From NCBI GenBank assembly GCA_938018155.1, contig CALIIG010000193.1:1-7768 (forward strand): 7,768 nt of DNA, read 5' to 3'. The notes under the pieces were generated by a model. The model worked only from the letters and a program-made list of their open reading frames with translations. It was not told where the DNA came from and did not search any database. The position numbers and the translations under genes are program-made. Source of the stretch: an uncultured Prevotella sp. (GTDB taxonomy: Bacteria > Bacteroidota > Bacteroidia > Bacteroidales > Bacteroidaceae). Positions within the stretch are counted from its first letter, which is position 1, and every line of letters begins with the position of its first letter. Positions 1-6,369 of the stretch are shown piece by piece.

Positions 1-25
1 GATTCCATTTAAAGATAATACGCGT

Positions 26-334
26 ATGGCAAAACATATACTTTCTGTTCTTTTTCTTGCAGTTTTATTGTTGTTCCCTGTACAAAAGGCGGGTGCTGTG
101 ACGGCGGTTGAGCTTGTCGAAGTCGACTTTTTGCCCATCAATATTTCCGTTAACGGCTCTACGCTGCATGTAACTGGTGCAGCGGGGCTTGCACTTTATG
201 TGTATAACGTAACCGGTGTGAGGGTGATGTCGCTAAAGGTTGACGGCACCGACAAAACGTACAACCTGAACCTTCCCCAAGGTTGCTACATTGTAAAAGT
301 GGGCGATGTGGTGAGGAAGATTTCTGTAAGGTAA
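26..334 (+). CDS. small exported protein consisting of a T9SS sorting-domain-like beta module
   Basis: The 102-residue product has a clear signal peptide: a lysine near the start, a hydrophobic run to about residue 18, and a likely cleavage after AGA at residues 22-24. The roughly 78 residues left resemble the C-terminal beta-sandwich found at the end of many Bacteroidota secreted proteins (type A sorting domain or a related C-terminal module). The pattern is LHVTGAAG, then YVYNVTGVRV, then LNLPQGCYIVKVG, and a basic end (RKISVR). What is unusual is that no passenger domain precedes it. The ATG at 26 is chosen because it opens the signal peptide. The transpeptidase gene starts 15 bases after the stop, so the two are probably co-transcribed. 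The promoter would lie upstream of the window. Function is unknown: it could be a free-standing surface or periplasmic module, or a remnant of a larger secreted protein. The family resemblance is from memory of the pattern, not from a search. Confidence 0.8.
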   Translation: MAKHILSVLFLAVLLLFPVQKAGAVTAVELVEVDFLPINISVNGSTLHVTGAAGLALYVYNVTGVRVMSLKVDGTDKTYNLNLPQGCYIVKVGDVVRKISVR

Positions 335-349
335 GGATAGAATTTCAGT

Positions 350-1924
350 TTGTTGAGACAATTCTGTCTTTTTTGTTTGCTTTGTAGTATGGCATGGCTG
401 GTACAGTCGTGCCATAAGGAGGTTGTAAATCCCAATGAACATTTGTCGTTGGCTGAATACGACTCGTTAAATTCTTCGGCATACAGGCTCGATTCGCATA
501 AGATTTGGCGTGAGATAAAACGCCAGATGGAGGCCGATTCTGACACTTTGTTGCCCGATTATCGCGTTCGTAACTATTATATGAAGCGCAACCGGTTGGT
601 GTGGATTGACCGTAAGGGCATCGATTATCGCGCTGACAGTCTGCTCACGGCGTTGCGCGAGGTGAGGCAAATGGGTTTTAATGCAGAGCGTTTCCGCTTG
701 CCACAAATTACGTCTGACCTGCAACGCATGCGCAATTTAAGCTTTGATGACCGCGAAAATACGATTAACAGGGTAGTCGGTCGTCTTGAATATAATCTTA
801 CAAAAGCCTATTTAAGGTTTGCAACGGGACAACGGTTCGGCTTCGTTAACCCTGCTTTTCTGCTTAACCAGCATGATGTTTATGAGCACGACTCAACGCA
901 AACGAGCTATCGGACGCTTTATTTACAACGGGGGCAACGTCCCGGCAACAGATTCTTTCGGCAGGCTTTGCACATGGTTCATGTAGATAGCGTAGGGTGG
1001 TTTCTTCGTCAAATTGAACCGAAAAGCGTATATTATATAAGGCTCAAAAGCTTTTTGAACAGTGATTCAGCATCATTATACAGTCGGAAACTGCTGTTGG
1101 TTAATCTCGAGCGTAGTCGTTGGCGGTTGGACAATATGACGGAAAAGCAAGAAAAATATGTTATTGTCAATATACCGTCATTTCAGCTTCAGGCCGTCAA
1201 TGCGGGCGAAGTGCTGACCATGCGCGTCGGTTGCGGGTCGCTTGAAACCAAAACACCTCTGCTGAGTAGTGCAATAAAGCGGATGGATGTAAACCCGCAG
1301 TGGATACTTCCACGTAGTATTATTAAGAAGAGTATTTTGCCGCGCATGGGAAATACGGGCTATTTCAGGTCGCATCGCTACTTTGTTCGCGAGCGTAAAA
1401 CGGGCAGAATTATACGTTGGGAAAGCGTTACGCCGTCTATGTTAGAGAATGGCGACTACCTTGTTATACAGGAGGGAGGTGAGGGAAACGCTCTCGGGCG
1501 CATTGTTTTCCGCTTTGATAACGGCCTGTCTATTTACTTACACGACACTCCTTCCAGAGATTTCTTTTCGAAAATTGACCGTGGAGTGAGCCACGGATGC
1601 GTGCGCGTGCAATACCCTTACGAGCTTGCCGCTTTTCTTTTAAGCAATGATAATTCTGAAATACTGGAGCGTATTCGTTACTCAATGGGTGCTGACGTGT
1701 CATCGTTGGGACAGGGGCGCGATGACCTTACCCCCGAACAACGGGAACGTGCCGACACATTGAACAGACGAATGCTGATAGGAAGCGTGAAGGTTACACC
1801 GGCGGTTCCGTTGTTTATTGTTTATTATACGCTGTTTCCCGACCGTAACGGGCATATCGTTCAGTATGAAGATGTGTATGGTTACGATGAATTGGTGTAT
1901 AGCGTATTGCGTAACTATCTATAA
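350..1924 (+). CDS. L,D-transpeptidase, YcbB/LdtD type, lipoprotein
   Basis: The enzyme forms 3-3 cross-links in peptidoglycan or attaches other groups to it, acting in the periplasm. The catalytic YkuD domain spans about residues 269-435. It opens with VIVNIPSF, has the NPQW motif of this subfamily at 315-318, YLHDTP with His398, and the signature SHGCVRV with His415 and the nucleophile Cys417. The N-terminal half (about 50-265) fits the scaffold region of YcbB-like enzymes, including a LTALREVRQMGF helix at about 99-110. At 524 residues it is close to the usual length for the type. No ATG gives a sensible start: the first in-frame ATG (389) would leave a signal without basic residues, whereas TTG at 350 (or 353) gives Arg3, a hydrophobic core and a lipobox ending at Cys21 (LVQSC). 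An in-frame TAG at 338 limits the start. I therefore infer a lipoprotein. It probably shares a transcript with the small exported protein 15 bases upstream. Confidence 0.93.
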   Translation: MLRQFCLFCLLCSMAWLVQSCHKEVVNPNEHLSLAEYDSLNSSAYRLDSHKIWREIKRQMEADSDTLLPDYRVRNYYMKRNRLVWIDRKGIDYRADSLLTALREVRQMGFNAERFRLPQITSDLQRMRNLSFDDRENTINRVVGRLEYNLTKAYLRFATGQRFGFVNPAFLLNQHDVYEHDSTQTSYRTLYLQRGQRPGNRFFRQALHMVHVDSVGWFLRQIEPKSVYYIRLKSFLNSDSASLYSRKLLLVNLERSRWRLDNMTEKQEKYVIVNIPSFQLQAVNAGEVLTMRVGCGSLETKTPLLSSAIKRMDVNPQWILPRSIIKKSILPRMGNTGYFRSHRYFVRERKTGRIIRWESVTPSMLENGDYLVIQEGGEGNALGRIVFRFDNGLSIYLHDTPSRDFFSKIDRGVSHGCVRVQYPYELAAFLLSNDNSEILERIRYSMGADVSSLGQGRDDLTPEQRERADTLNRRMLIGSVKVTPAVPLFIVYYTLFPDRNGHIVQYEDVYGYDELVYSVLRNYL

Positions 1925-1926
1925 AA

Positions 1927-1959
1927 AAGAGGGAATTTTCATCATGAAAATTCCCTCTT
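1927..1959. terminator. perfect-palindrome bidirectional terminator
   Basis: The arms AAGAGGGAATTTTCAT and its exact complement form a 16-base inverted repeat around a single C at 1943; in RNA the loop would open slightly. It starts two bases after the transpeptidase stop codon and lies 43 bases beyond the end of the convergent NlpE-like gene. For leftward transcripts it is followed by a run of six U residues, a textbook intrinsic terminator. For rightward transcripts the following bases (GCTTGTGTTTGTTT) are T-rich but interrupted, so rightward termination may be weaker. Confidence 0.88.
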
Positions 1960-2002
1960 GCTTGTGTTTGTTTACTGTAATTCTGTAAATCTCGCAGTGT
2001 TT

Positions 2003-2443
2003 TTATTTCTTCTTTAAATCGTAGTTGAGTTTGCTTTCTGCTTCTTTGAAGTTGCCATCCACCATGCGAAGTGTGTTGTCATCAACCTTTTTGAAGATTA
2101 AGTCGCCTGCACCGCCAGCAGCTTTCAGCTTATAGAACTCGGCCTTTTTGCCGTCAACGTCCTTCTCAACAACCTCAAACTTGCCGTTATCCTGAAATGT
2201 TTTCTTCTCGCCTTCCTTGCCAACGGTATAGGTATTCGTCATGCGGTATCCATGAGTAGAATCGTTTGCGATAGCCAGTTCGTAGCTAATTGCAGGACCA
2301 TCTGCCGCAGGAATCTCGCCTGTATACACTGTTGAGTCGGTTGTTACACTGTCGGTTGCTTGCGTTTTTGCAACATTCTGCCCCTTATTGCCACATGCAA
2401 CAAATACGAGGGGCATGGCTAATAAACATAATTTTGTTTTCAT
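2003..2443 (-). CDS. NlpE-like N-terminal domain lipoprotein lacking the cysteine motif
   Basis: The 146-residue product has a lipoprotein signal (lysines at 2 and 4, hydrophobic core, FVAC with Cys17), then a Ser/Thr-rich linker to about residue 38. The rest matches the N-terminal domain of NlpE, the outer-membrane lipoprotein that in E. coli senses surface contact and envelope stress and was first linked to copper tolerance. Shared features are YTGEIPAAD at 40-48, a YRMTNTYTV strand, a DNGKFEVVEKD strand and the ending LRMVDGNFKEAESKLNYDL, which parallels the E. coli end of this domain. In E. coli NlpE the corresponding motif is PCADCEGI; here Ala46 and Gly49 replace the two cysteines, so a metal- or redox-related role through that motif is not expected. 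The E. coli second domain is absent. It lies 108 bases downstream of the phosphodiesterase and may be read from that transcript or from its own weak promoter. Function in Bacteroidota is not established. Confidence 0.85.
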   Translation of the reverse strand: MKTKLCLLAMPLVFVACGNKGQNVAKTQATDSVTTDSTVYTGEIPAADGPAISYELAIANDSTHGYRMTNTYTVGKEGEKKTFQDNGKFEVVEKDVDGKKAEFYKLKAAGGAGDLIFKKVDDNTLRMVDGNFKEAESKLNYDLKKK

Positions 2444-2483
2444 TGTTTTACCTTTTAATGGTTTAATTTGGCTATATAACGAA

Positions 2484-2491
2484 TAAATGTA
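2484..2491 (-). promoter_or_regulatory. possible -7 element for the NlpE-like gene
   Basis: On the minus strand this reads TACATTTA, one mismatch from the Bacteroidota -7 consensus TAnnTTTG. It would place the transcript start about 35 bases before the ATG at 2443. No TTTG is found at the expected distance upstream, so this is weak and the gene may instead depend on read-through from the phosphodiesterase. Confidence 0.3.
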
Positions 2492-2551
2492 GTGCTTTGT
2501 TTCAATAAAGATGGTGAAAAAACATTAAATTTCAAATGCCTTTCTGATGGT

Positions 2552-3505
2552 TTAACGCATGCTGTGTTCAGTAAGGTAGGCAACCATTTGGGGCGAATAG
2601 TCGGTTTGTAGCACGTTAGCACCGGCCTTTATCAACCATTCCCACGTATCCTTAAAGTTATTATCTTTGTAAGCGGTGATGTCGTCGTGTCCTCCGTTCA
2701 GCGTTGCCCACATGGTATTTACCCATACTCGCGAGCCGTGGTCGGCTATTTTCTGCATCAGTTGCAACACCTTGGGCGTTGCTTTCTCAAAGCAACATTC
2801 AATAACAGGGCACTTACCGAGGAAGCCGTCAACCATTTTCCCGGCACCTTCCTTGTCTAACGACACGATGGGAACGTATGTAATTTGTCCGAAAATATTG
2901 CCATGATCGGCTACCACTTTGTCGTAAGAAAGCCCCGATTTCATCATGCCCTGTGCGGTTGTATTGGTCTTTTTCAGGACCTCCATTACCTTATCCCAGT
3001 AATAATAGCTCTGATCGATGTTAACCATAACCTTACCACGGCACAGGTTCATGACCTCTTCGAAGGTGGGTATGCACTCGCTGGTGAGGTTTCCATCCTT
3101 ATCTTTCAGCCGCAATTTTTTGATTTCGGTCAGCGTATAGTCGCTAACCTTTCCCTTTCCGTTGGTAGTTCGGTCAACGGTTTGGTCGTGCATGACAACC
3201 AAATAGCCGTCTTTCGTAAGCTTATTATCTATTTCTACAATGTCAATGCCATTGTCGATGCAGCTTTGAATGGCTGGCAACGAGTTCTCCGGAGCCGCAT
3301 GCCAGTCGGCCCTATGGGCAGCGACGAGCACCCTTTTGGACGATGGATTCCAGAAATGAAACAATATTTCAGTGACGGGAACAGAAGTCTTTTCACAATA
3401 TTTTGTGGTTTTTGTGCATGCCTGATGACGTTTTTCAGCATTGACAGGAACGCATAACATGAGTATAAATGCCAGTAATGCGACAGAAAATAAGTTTTTT
3501 CTCAT
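2552..3505 (-). CDS. secreted glycerophosphodiester phosphodiesterase family protein
   Basis: Members of this family cleave glycerophosphodiesters to glycerol 3-phosphate and an alcohol. The 317-residue product has a signal peptide with likely cleavage after VNA (21-23), so it should act in the periplasm or outside. The TIM-barrel begins at about 58. The family motifs are present: HR at 64-65, PENS at 72-75, EID with Glu91 and Asp93, TKDG at 97-100, MHD with His106 and Asp107, and RTTNGKGKVSDYTLTEI at 112-128. Near the C-terminus are WVNTMW (261-266) and the usual closing pattern GANVLQTDYSPQMVAYL (295-311). The strand that normally reads like E-x-K is VNIDQ here (161-165), so substrate preference may differ from GlpQ or UgpQ. 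The ATG at 3505 opens the signal peptide. It stands first in a leftward unit with the NlpE-like gene behind it, and has one or two promoter elements upstream. Confidence 0.92.
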   Translation of the reverse strand: MRKNLFSVALLAFILMLCVPVNAEKRHQACTKTTKYCEKTSVPVTEILFHFWNPSSKRVLVAAHRADWHAAPENSLPAIQSCIDNGIDIVEIDNKLTKDGYLVVMHDQTVDRTTNGKGKVSDYTLTEIKKLRLKDKDGNLTSECIPTFEEVMNLCRGKVMVNIDQSYYYWDKVMEVLKKTNTTAQGMMKSGLSYDKVVADHGNIFGQITYVPIVSLDKEGAGKMVDGFLGKCPVIECCFEKATPKVLQLMQKIADHGSRVWVNTMWATLNGGHDDITAYKDNNFKDTWEWLIKAGANVLQTDYSPQMVAYLTEHSMR

Positions 3506-3551
3506 TATTTGTAGATTTGTTTTTTTATGGTTTTGAATAATAATTACTAAT

Positions 3552-3559
3552 CAAAGGTA
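3552..3559 (-). promoter_or_regulatory. proximal -7 promoter element of the phosphodiesterase gene
   Basis: On the minus strand this is TACCTTTG, an exact match to the Bacteroidota TAnnTTTG element. Transcription would begin near 3545, leaving a leader of about 40 bases before the ATG at 3505. A TTGAC lies 12 bases upstream, closer than the normal 19-21 spacing for the -33 TTTG, so the upstream element is uncertain. Confidence 0.6.
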
Positions 3560-3598
3560 TTGTCGTAATGTCAACTTTACCGTGTAGAATATCACCCA

Positions 3599-3606
3599 CA
3601 AAGGTA
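3599..3606 (-). promoter_or_regulatory. distal copy of the TACCTTTG element
   Basis: A second exact TACCTTTG on the minus strand lies 47 bases upstream of the first, centred on a KpnI-like GGTACC. A T-rich stretch occurs at about -30 but no clean TTTG. It could be a second promoter for the phosphodiesterase, or a chance copy in A/T-rich sequence. Confidence 0.35.
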
Positions 3607-3696
3607 CCAAATAGATTCGAAAATGTATATATTGGGGTTCGATAATAGAGAAAGGCAAGCATCTTAAAATTTAAATTATAGAAAAATAACGACATA

Positions 3697-3728
3697 ATTG
3701 TTCAGAAAGTATGTAATCATTATCTTTG
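3697..3728 (+). promoter_or_regulatory. Bacteroidota-type promoter for the rightward cassette
   Basis: ATTG at 3697-3700 followed by 20 bases and TATCTTTG at 3721-3728 fits the -33 TTTG / -7 TAnnTTTG arrangement with correct spacing. The start of transcription would be near 3733-3735, about 60 bases before the GTG at 3796. It is the only strong rightward promoter I see in front of the genes to 7581, and all gaps between them are short, so it probably serves the whole cassette. Confidence 0.7.
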
Positions 3729-3795
3729 CAAATAAACAATTATATTGTTTGAATACGAAACAAAGTAATATGGTTTAGCCTGAAAAGCAAAGCAT

Positions 3796-4137
3796 GTGAA
3801 GCAACGAATTAACTTCCATTTTATAACTAAGGACGACAGATGGCTATGGATTATTTACGTTTTTCAGGCCATAGGGGCACCCACTCTTGGCGTTGGGTTG
3901 TATTATTTATTGCGCCCTGTTGTCGACTATTTTAAAGGAAACCGTGCGGCTATCGCTTATATTGATACGTATGTACGGGATTGGGACAGCGTAACCGTGA
4001 AGTTTTCAGACAACCTTTGGGACGGGTTCGATGTGGCAGAATTTCATACTCGTTCGAAGATTATTTCGCACGATAAGAAGTTTAAGCGTGTAATCGACAT
4101 CTCTTGCCATACCTATTATATTCCCCATTATCAATAA
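3796..4137 (+). CDS. unknown single-pass membrane protein, probably frameshifted at the C-terminus
   Basis: I do not recognise this 113-residue product. After a short basic N-terminus and TKDDR (11-15) there is one hydrophobic segment at about 16-39 (LWIIYVFQAIGAPTLGVG), then a polar C-terminal part rich in aromatic and charged residues. The start is GTG: the ATG two bases earlier is out of frame and followed at once by TGA, an in-frame TGA sits at 3781, and no in-frame ATG follows before the membrane segment. No Shine-Dalgarno sequence is visible. Immediately after the stop, another frame continues with protein-like sequence to 4211, so the intact ancestor was probably about 138 residues (see the entry at 4134). 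It is the first gene of the rightward cassette, 139 bases before the first lipoprotein. Because it is short and begins with GTG, a different start or a non-functional state is possible. Confidence 0.6.
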   Translation: MKQRINFHFITKDDRWLWIIYVFQAIGAPTLGVGLYYLLRPVVDYFKGNRAAIAYIDTYVRDWDSVTVKFSDNLWDGFDVAEFHTRSKIISHDKKFKRVIDISCHTYYIPHYQ

Positions 4138-4211
4138 ACAAGACGTATGCAGGCTATTATCTTCGGTATATGCTGCCTGAAGACGAGTTTGAAAGACTTT
4201 ATGAGAAGTAG
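4134..4211 (+). other. displaced C-terminal coding remnant of the membrane protein
   Basis: In the frame one base back from the membrane protein, codons from 4134 to the TAG at 4209-4211 encode 25 residues with well-formed protein character (including YLRYMLPEDEFERLY). A single extra A in the CAATAAACAAG region around 4132-4139 would fuse them directly to residue 113. This frame has a stop at 4083 and so has no independent start. I read it as the true C-terminus shifted by a one-base loss, or by an assembly error. Confidence 0.5.
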
Positions 4212-4276
4212 CGTTATCAATAGTAATCCAGCTTATTTATAACAGCATTCTTGCAAAATAAAAATATATTTAGACA

Positions 4277-5500
4277 ATGAAACAACTTGGATATGCACTC
4301 CTGATAGTGCTTTTTACGCTGTTTGTATGCGGTTGTAATGACAAGAAACCCAAACAACTACGCGTAGAAAAGGCAACCGTTGATAAAGATTTACTACGTA
4401 TTTACGACAAGGATATAAGGCAATATTTCATCGATTTCGATGAAGTGGGACTGGATGGAGTATGTGCAATGGGTGTGAAAAAGCAGGTAAAATATACCGA
4501 TATTGCCGTCGAGCTTATCTATGAAGCCTTACGGAGAGAGGGCTTTACGTCGGTTAGCAATGAGGATGCCCGCAAAGCCATTCTTAAATACTATAATATT
4601 GACATTACGAAAAGCAATAAATTTCTGGTAAAATATGATATAAGGCGATATGTTTTTAAGGATGGTGACGCTGCCGAAAGGAAAGAACAAATTTGGTCAA
4701 TGGACCAAGACCCCGGGTATTTATCACCATCTTTCTGGTTCAAATGGATTTATGTTCCCAACTATAATTACCTTTTCCCTCATCCAACTATAAGTGATGT
4801 CGTCGACATTAAAGGCATGGGGTATGATGAAGACTTCAATATTGAGAAAGCAAAAAAGGGTAAAATATATTACAATCTGTTGAATAAGGCCTACTATTAT
4901 GAAAATATGTTTATATTCCATGACGACAAAGAGGCTTTCAAATGGCTGACAAAGAACGATAAAAGTTTCCTTTTGAAGTTGCTTGGAGACTATGGTTACG
5001 ATAAGAATGACGCGATAAACAAACTGGCTATCGACTCAATTGATACCGAAAAAGAACATCTTTATGAAGCTTATGGGGATGTTTTTGCATCACATAACGC
5101 TGCAGGGAAATTGCAAATACATCGTAACCTTCTGAAGTTTATGGTGAATCATGCCGGCAAAAACAGCGATTACTTCTATAAAATAAGGTCATATCTCAAT
5201 CGTATTTTTGACTTAGAGGGGACACCTCGCTTCACCAACTTTACCAAAGAAGAGCGTTATGAGATTGGTGCTGTTGTAGGATATTATTACGGTTTAATGT
5301 ATAACAGCCAGTCACCACGCGAATTTAATGAGGAGGCTTTGGAATATCAGGTACACGAAAACGCCGAATTTGTATCGTTTGTTAAACAGCATCATTATTT
5401 CGGTATTAAAGATTTGCCCCGCGTTATGAAGGAAGCCTACGACCGATATGAAGACCATTTAGAGATATTTCTGCACCACGAGGGCGAAGAAGGCTATTAA
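4277..5500 (+). CDS. unknown lipoprotein, paralogue A of the cassette
   Basis: The 407-residue product begins with a lipoprotein signal: Lys2, a hydrophobic core and VCGC with Cys20 as the lipidated residue, followed by NDKKPK. I recognise no named domain. The body is rich in Tyr, Asp, Glu and Lys, predicted by eye to be largely helical and soluble, with no further membrane segment. It is a diverged relative of the lipoprotein at 6370-7581: matching blocks include NMFIFHDDKEAFKWL (210-224) with NQFVFYNDLKALKAL, LLGDYGYDKNDAINKL with DLGDYYDCQEMLNDLI, GKNSD (294-298) with the same five residues, FTKEERYEI with FNTEEKARM, and HHYFGI (372-377) with HKFFGI. Attachment is to the outer membrane or surface; which side is not known. 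The ATG at 4277 has no Shine-Dalgarno but an A/T-rich leader, normal for this phylum. The gene is more A/T-rich than its paralogue. The ankyrin gene follows after 86 bases. Confidence 0.85.
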   Translation: MKQLGYALLIVLFTLFVCGCNDKKPKQLRVEKATVDKDLLRIYDKDIRQYFIDFDEVGLDGVCAMGVKKQVKYTDIAVELIYEALRREGFTSVSNEDARKAILKYYNIDITKSNKFLVKYDIRRYVFKDGDAAERKEQIWSMDQDPGYLSPSFWFKWIYVPNYNYLFPHPTISDVVDIKGMGYDEDFNIEKAKKGKIYYNLLNKAYYYENMFIFHDDKEAFKWLTKNDKSFLLKLLGDYGYDKNDAINKLAIDSIDTEKEHLYEAYGDVFASHNAAGKLQIHRNLLKFMVNHAGKNSDYFYKIRSYLNRIFDLEGTPRFTNFTKEERYEIGAVVGYYYGLMYNSQSPREFNEEALEYQVHENAEFVSFVKQHHYFGIKDLPRVMKEAYDRYEDHLEIFLHHEGEEGY

Positions 5501-5586
5501 ATAATAGTGGCTTAAGGGTGTAAACGGTTATCTGAATCAGCACAAGTCGTGTATAAATCATCAATATTGTAAATGTAAAATAAACC

Positions 5587-6273
5587 ATGAAGAAGATAGT
5601 TTCTTTTCTTTTGTTCTTCCATTTTTGCTGCTGTGTCGTGCAAAGCACAACGCCAAAGAACTATTATGCTTTAGCCATAGCAGCGATAAAAGCCAATAAC
5701 GTGCCCGCTCTTGAGGCGAATCTGAAGCATATTCACAATGTAGACTCGTTGATTTGCAAGGATTCTGATTATTCCTATTCGCTGTTGGGCTATGCCTGCC
5801 TCTACAAAAACATGTCGGCTGTAAGGAAACTTGTTGATGCAAAAGCTGACATAAGCTGTGCCTTTTCAGATGAGATTTACATCTATGATGCCCTTTATGT
5901 AGCAATAGATAGTGGCGATTTAAGCATGGTTCAGTATTTTATCTCCTTAGGTTCAAATGTTAATCAACCATACAATGAGGATGGATTGTGTCCCCTTATG
6001 GTAAGCGTTATTGATAATAATGTGCCTGTTACCGAGCTTCTTTTGAAGCATGGGGCCTGCGCAAACGGTGTAGGCAACCTCGGAGGAGACCATACTTTCT
6101 ATCCTTTGCTGACGGCCGTTGGAAATTGTAACAAGGTAATGGTTCAGCTTCTTTTGAAGTATGGTGCCAGCAAAAGGGTGAAGGACGAGAGCGGCGACAC
6201 CCCGCTGTCTCTGGCTTATCATCTGAAAGCAACAGATATTATAGCCTTGTTGAAGCGCGGAAAGGGGAAATGA
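5587..6273 (+). CDS. exported ankyrin-repeat protein
   Basis: The 228-residue product has a signal peptide (two lysines, hydrophobic core with three consecutive cysteines at 14-16, likely cleavage after VQS at about residue 20) and then about six ankyrin repeats. They lie at roughly 25-57 (degenerate), 63-94, 100-131, 133-163, 170-200 and 203-225. Typical repeat signatures are ALYVAIDSGDLSMVQYFISLG, VTELLLKHGA, VMVQLLLKYGA and SGDTPLSLA. Ankyrin repeats bind other proteins and have no catalytic activity of their own, so a binding partner is expected; because it is exported, the partner should be in the envelope or outside, and the two neighbouring paralogous lipoproteins are natural candidates. 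The lipobox rule is not met, so I treat it as a soluble periplasmic protein. The ATG at 5587 opens the signal. Gaps of 86 bases before it and 96 bases to the next lipoprotein start fit a single transcript. In other bacteria ankyrin proteins occur as immunity proteins or as partners of catalases; neither is shown here. Confidence 0.9.
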   Translation: MKKIVSFLLFFHFCCCVVQSTTPKNYYALAIAAIKANNVPALEANLKHIHNVDSLICKDSDYSYSLLGYACLYKNMSAVRKLVDAKADISCAFSDEIYIYDALYVAIDSGDLSMVQYFISLGSNVNQPYNEDGLCPLMVSVIDNNVPVTELLLKHGACANGVGNLGGDHTFYPLLTAVGNCNKVMVQLLLKYGASKRVKDESGDTPLSLAYHLKATDIIALLKRGKGK

Positions 6274-6369
6274 TGCTGTGAAAAACACGGTAATTATCTG
6301 TTAAACAGGTTGTTGATGATGCCAGATTATGTAATATTATTTGAATCAGAACATAAAAATCATATTCCA

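Noticed and set aside
2885..3457. 190-codon open frame on the plus strand inside the phosphodiesterase gene
   Set aside because: The opposite strand carries all the glycerophosphodiester phosphodiesterase motifs in order, and the plus-strand frame has no signal, motif or leader. It is an antisense shadow.
3625..3655. GGTTCGA sequence resembling a tRNA T-loop
   Set aside because: No T-stem pairing around it and no anticodon or acceptor arms can be built from the flanking bases.
4147..4242. Small ATG-started frame of 31 codons between the membrane protein and paralogue A
   Set aside because: It overlaps the better-formed displaced C-terminal frame (4134-4211) and has no leader or recognisable feature.
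5561..5905. Minus-strand open frame of 114 codons over the start of the ankyrin gene
   Set aside because: It is antisense to an obvious signal peptide and ankyrin repeats, with low-quality composition and no start context.
6310..6369. 20-codon N-terminal extension of paralogue B from a TTG
   Set aside because: It would put about 20 polar and charged residues before a clean lipoprotein signal peptide. The ATG at 6370 is the natural start.
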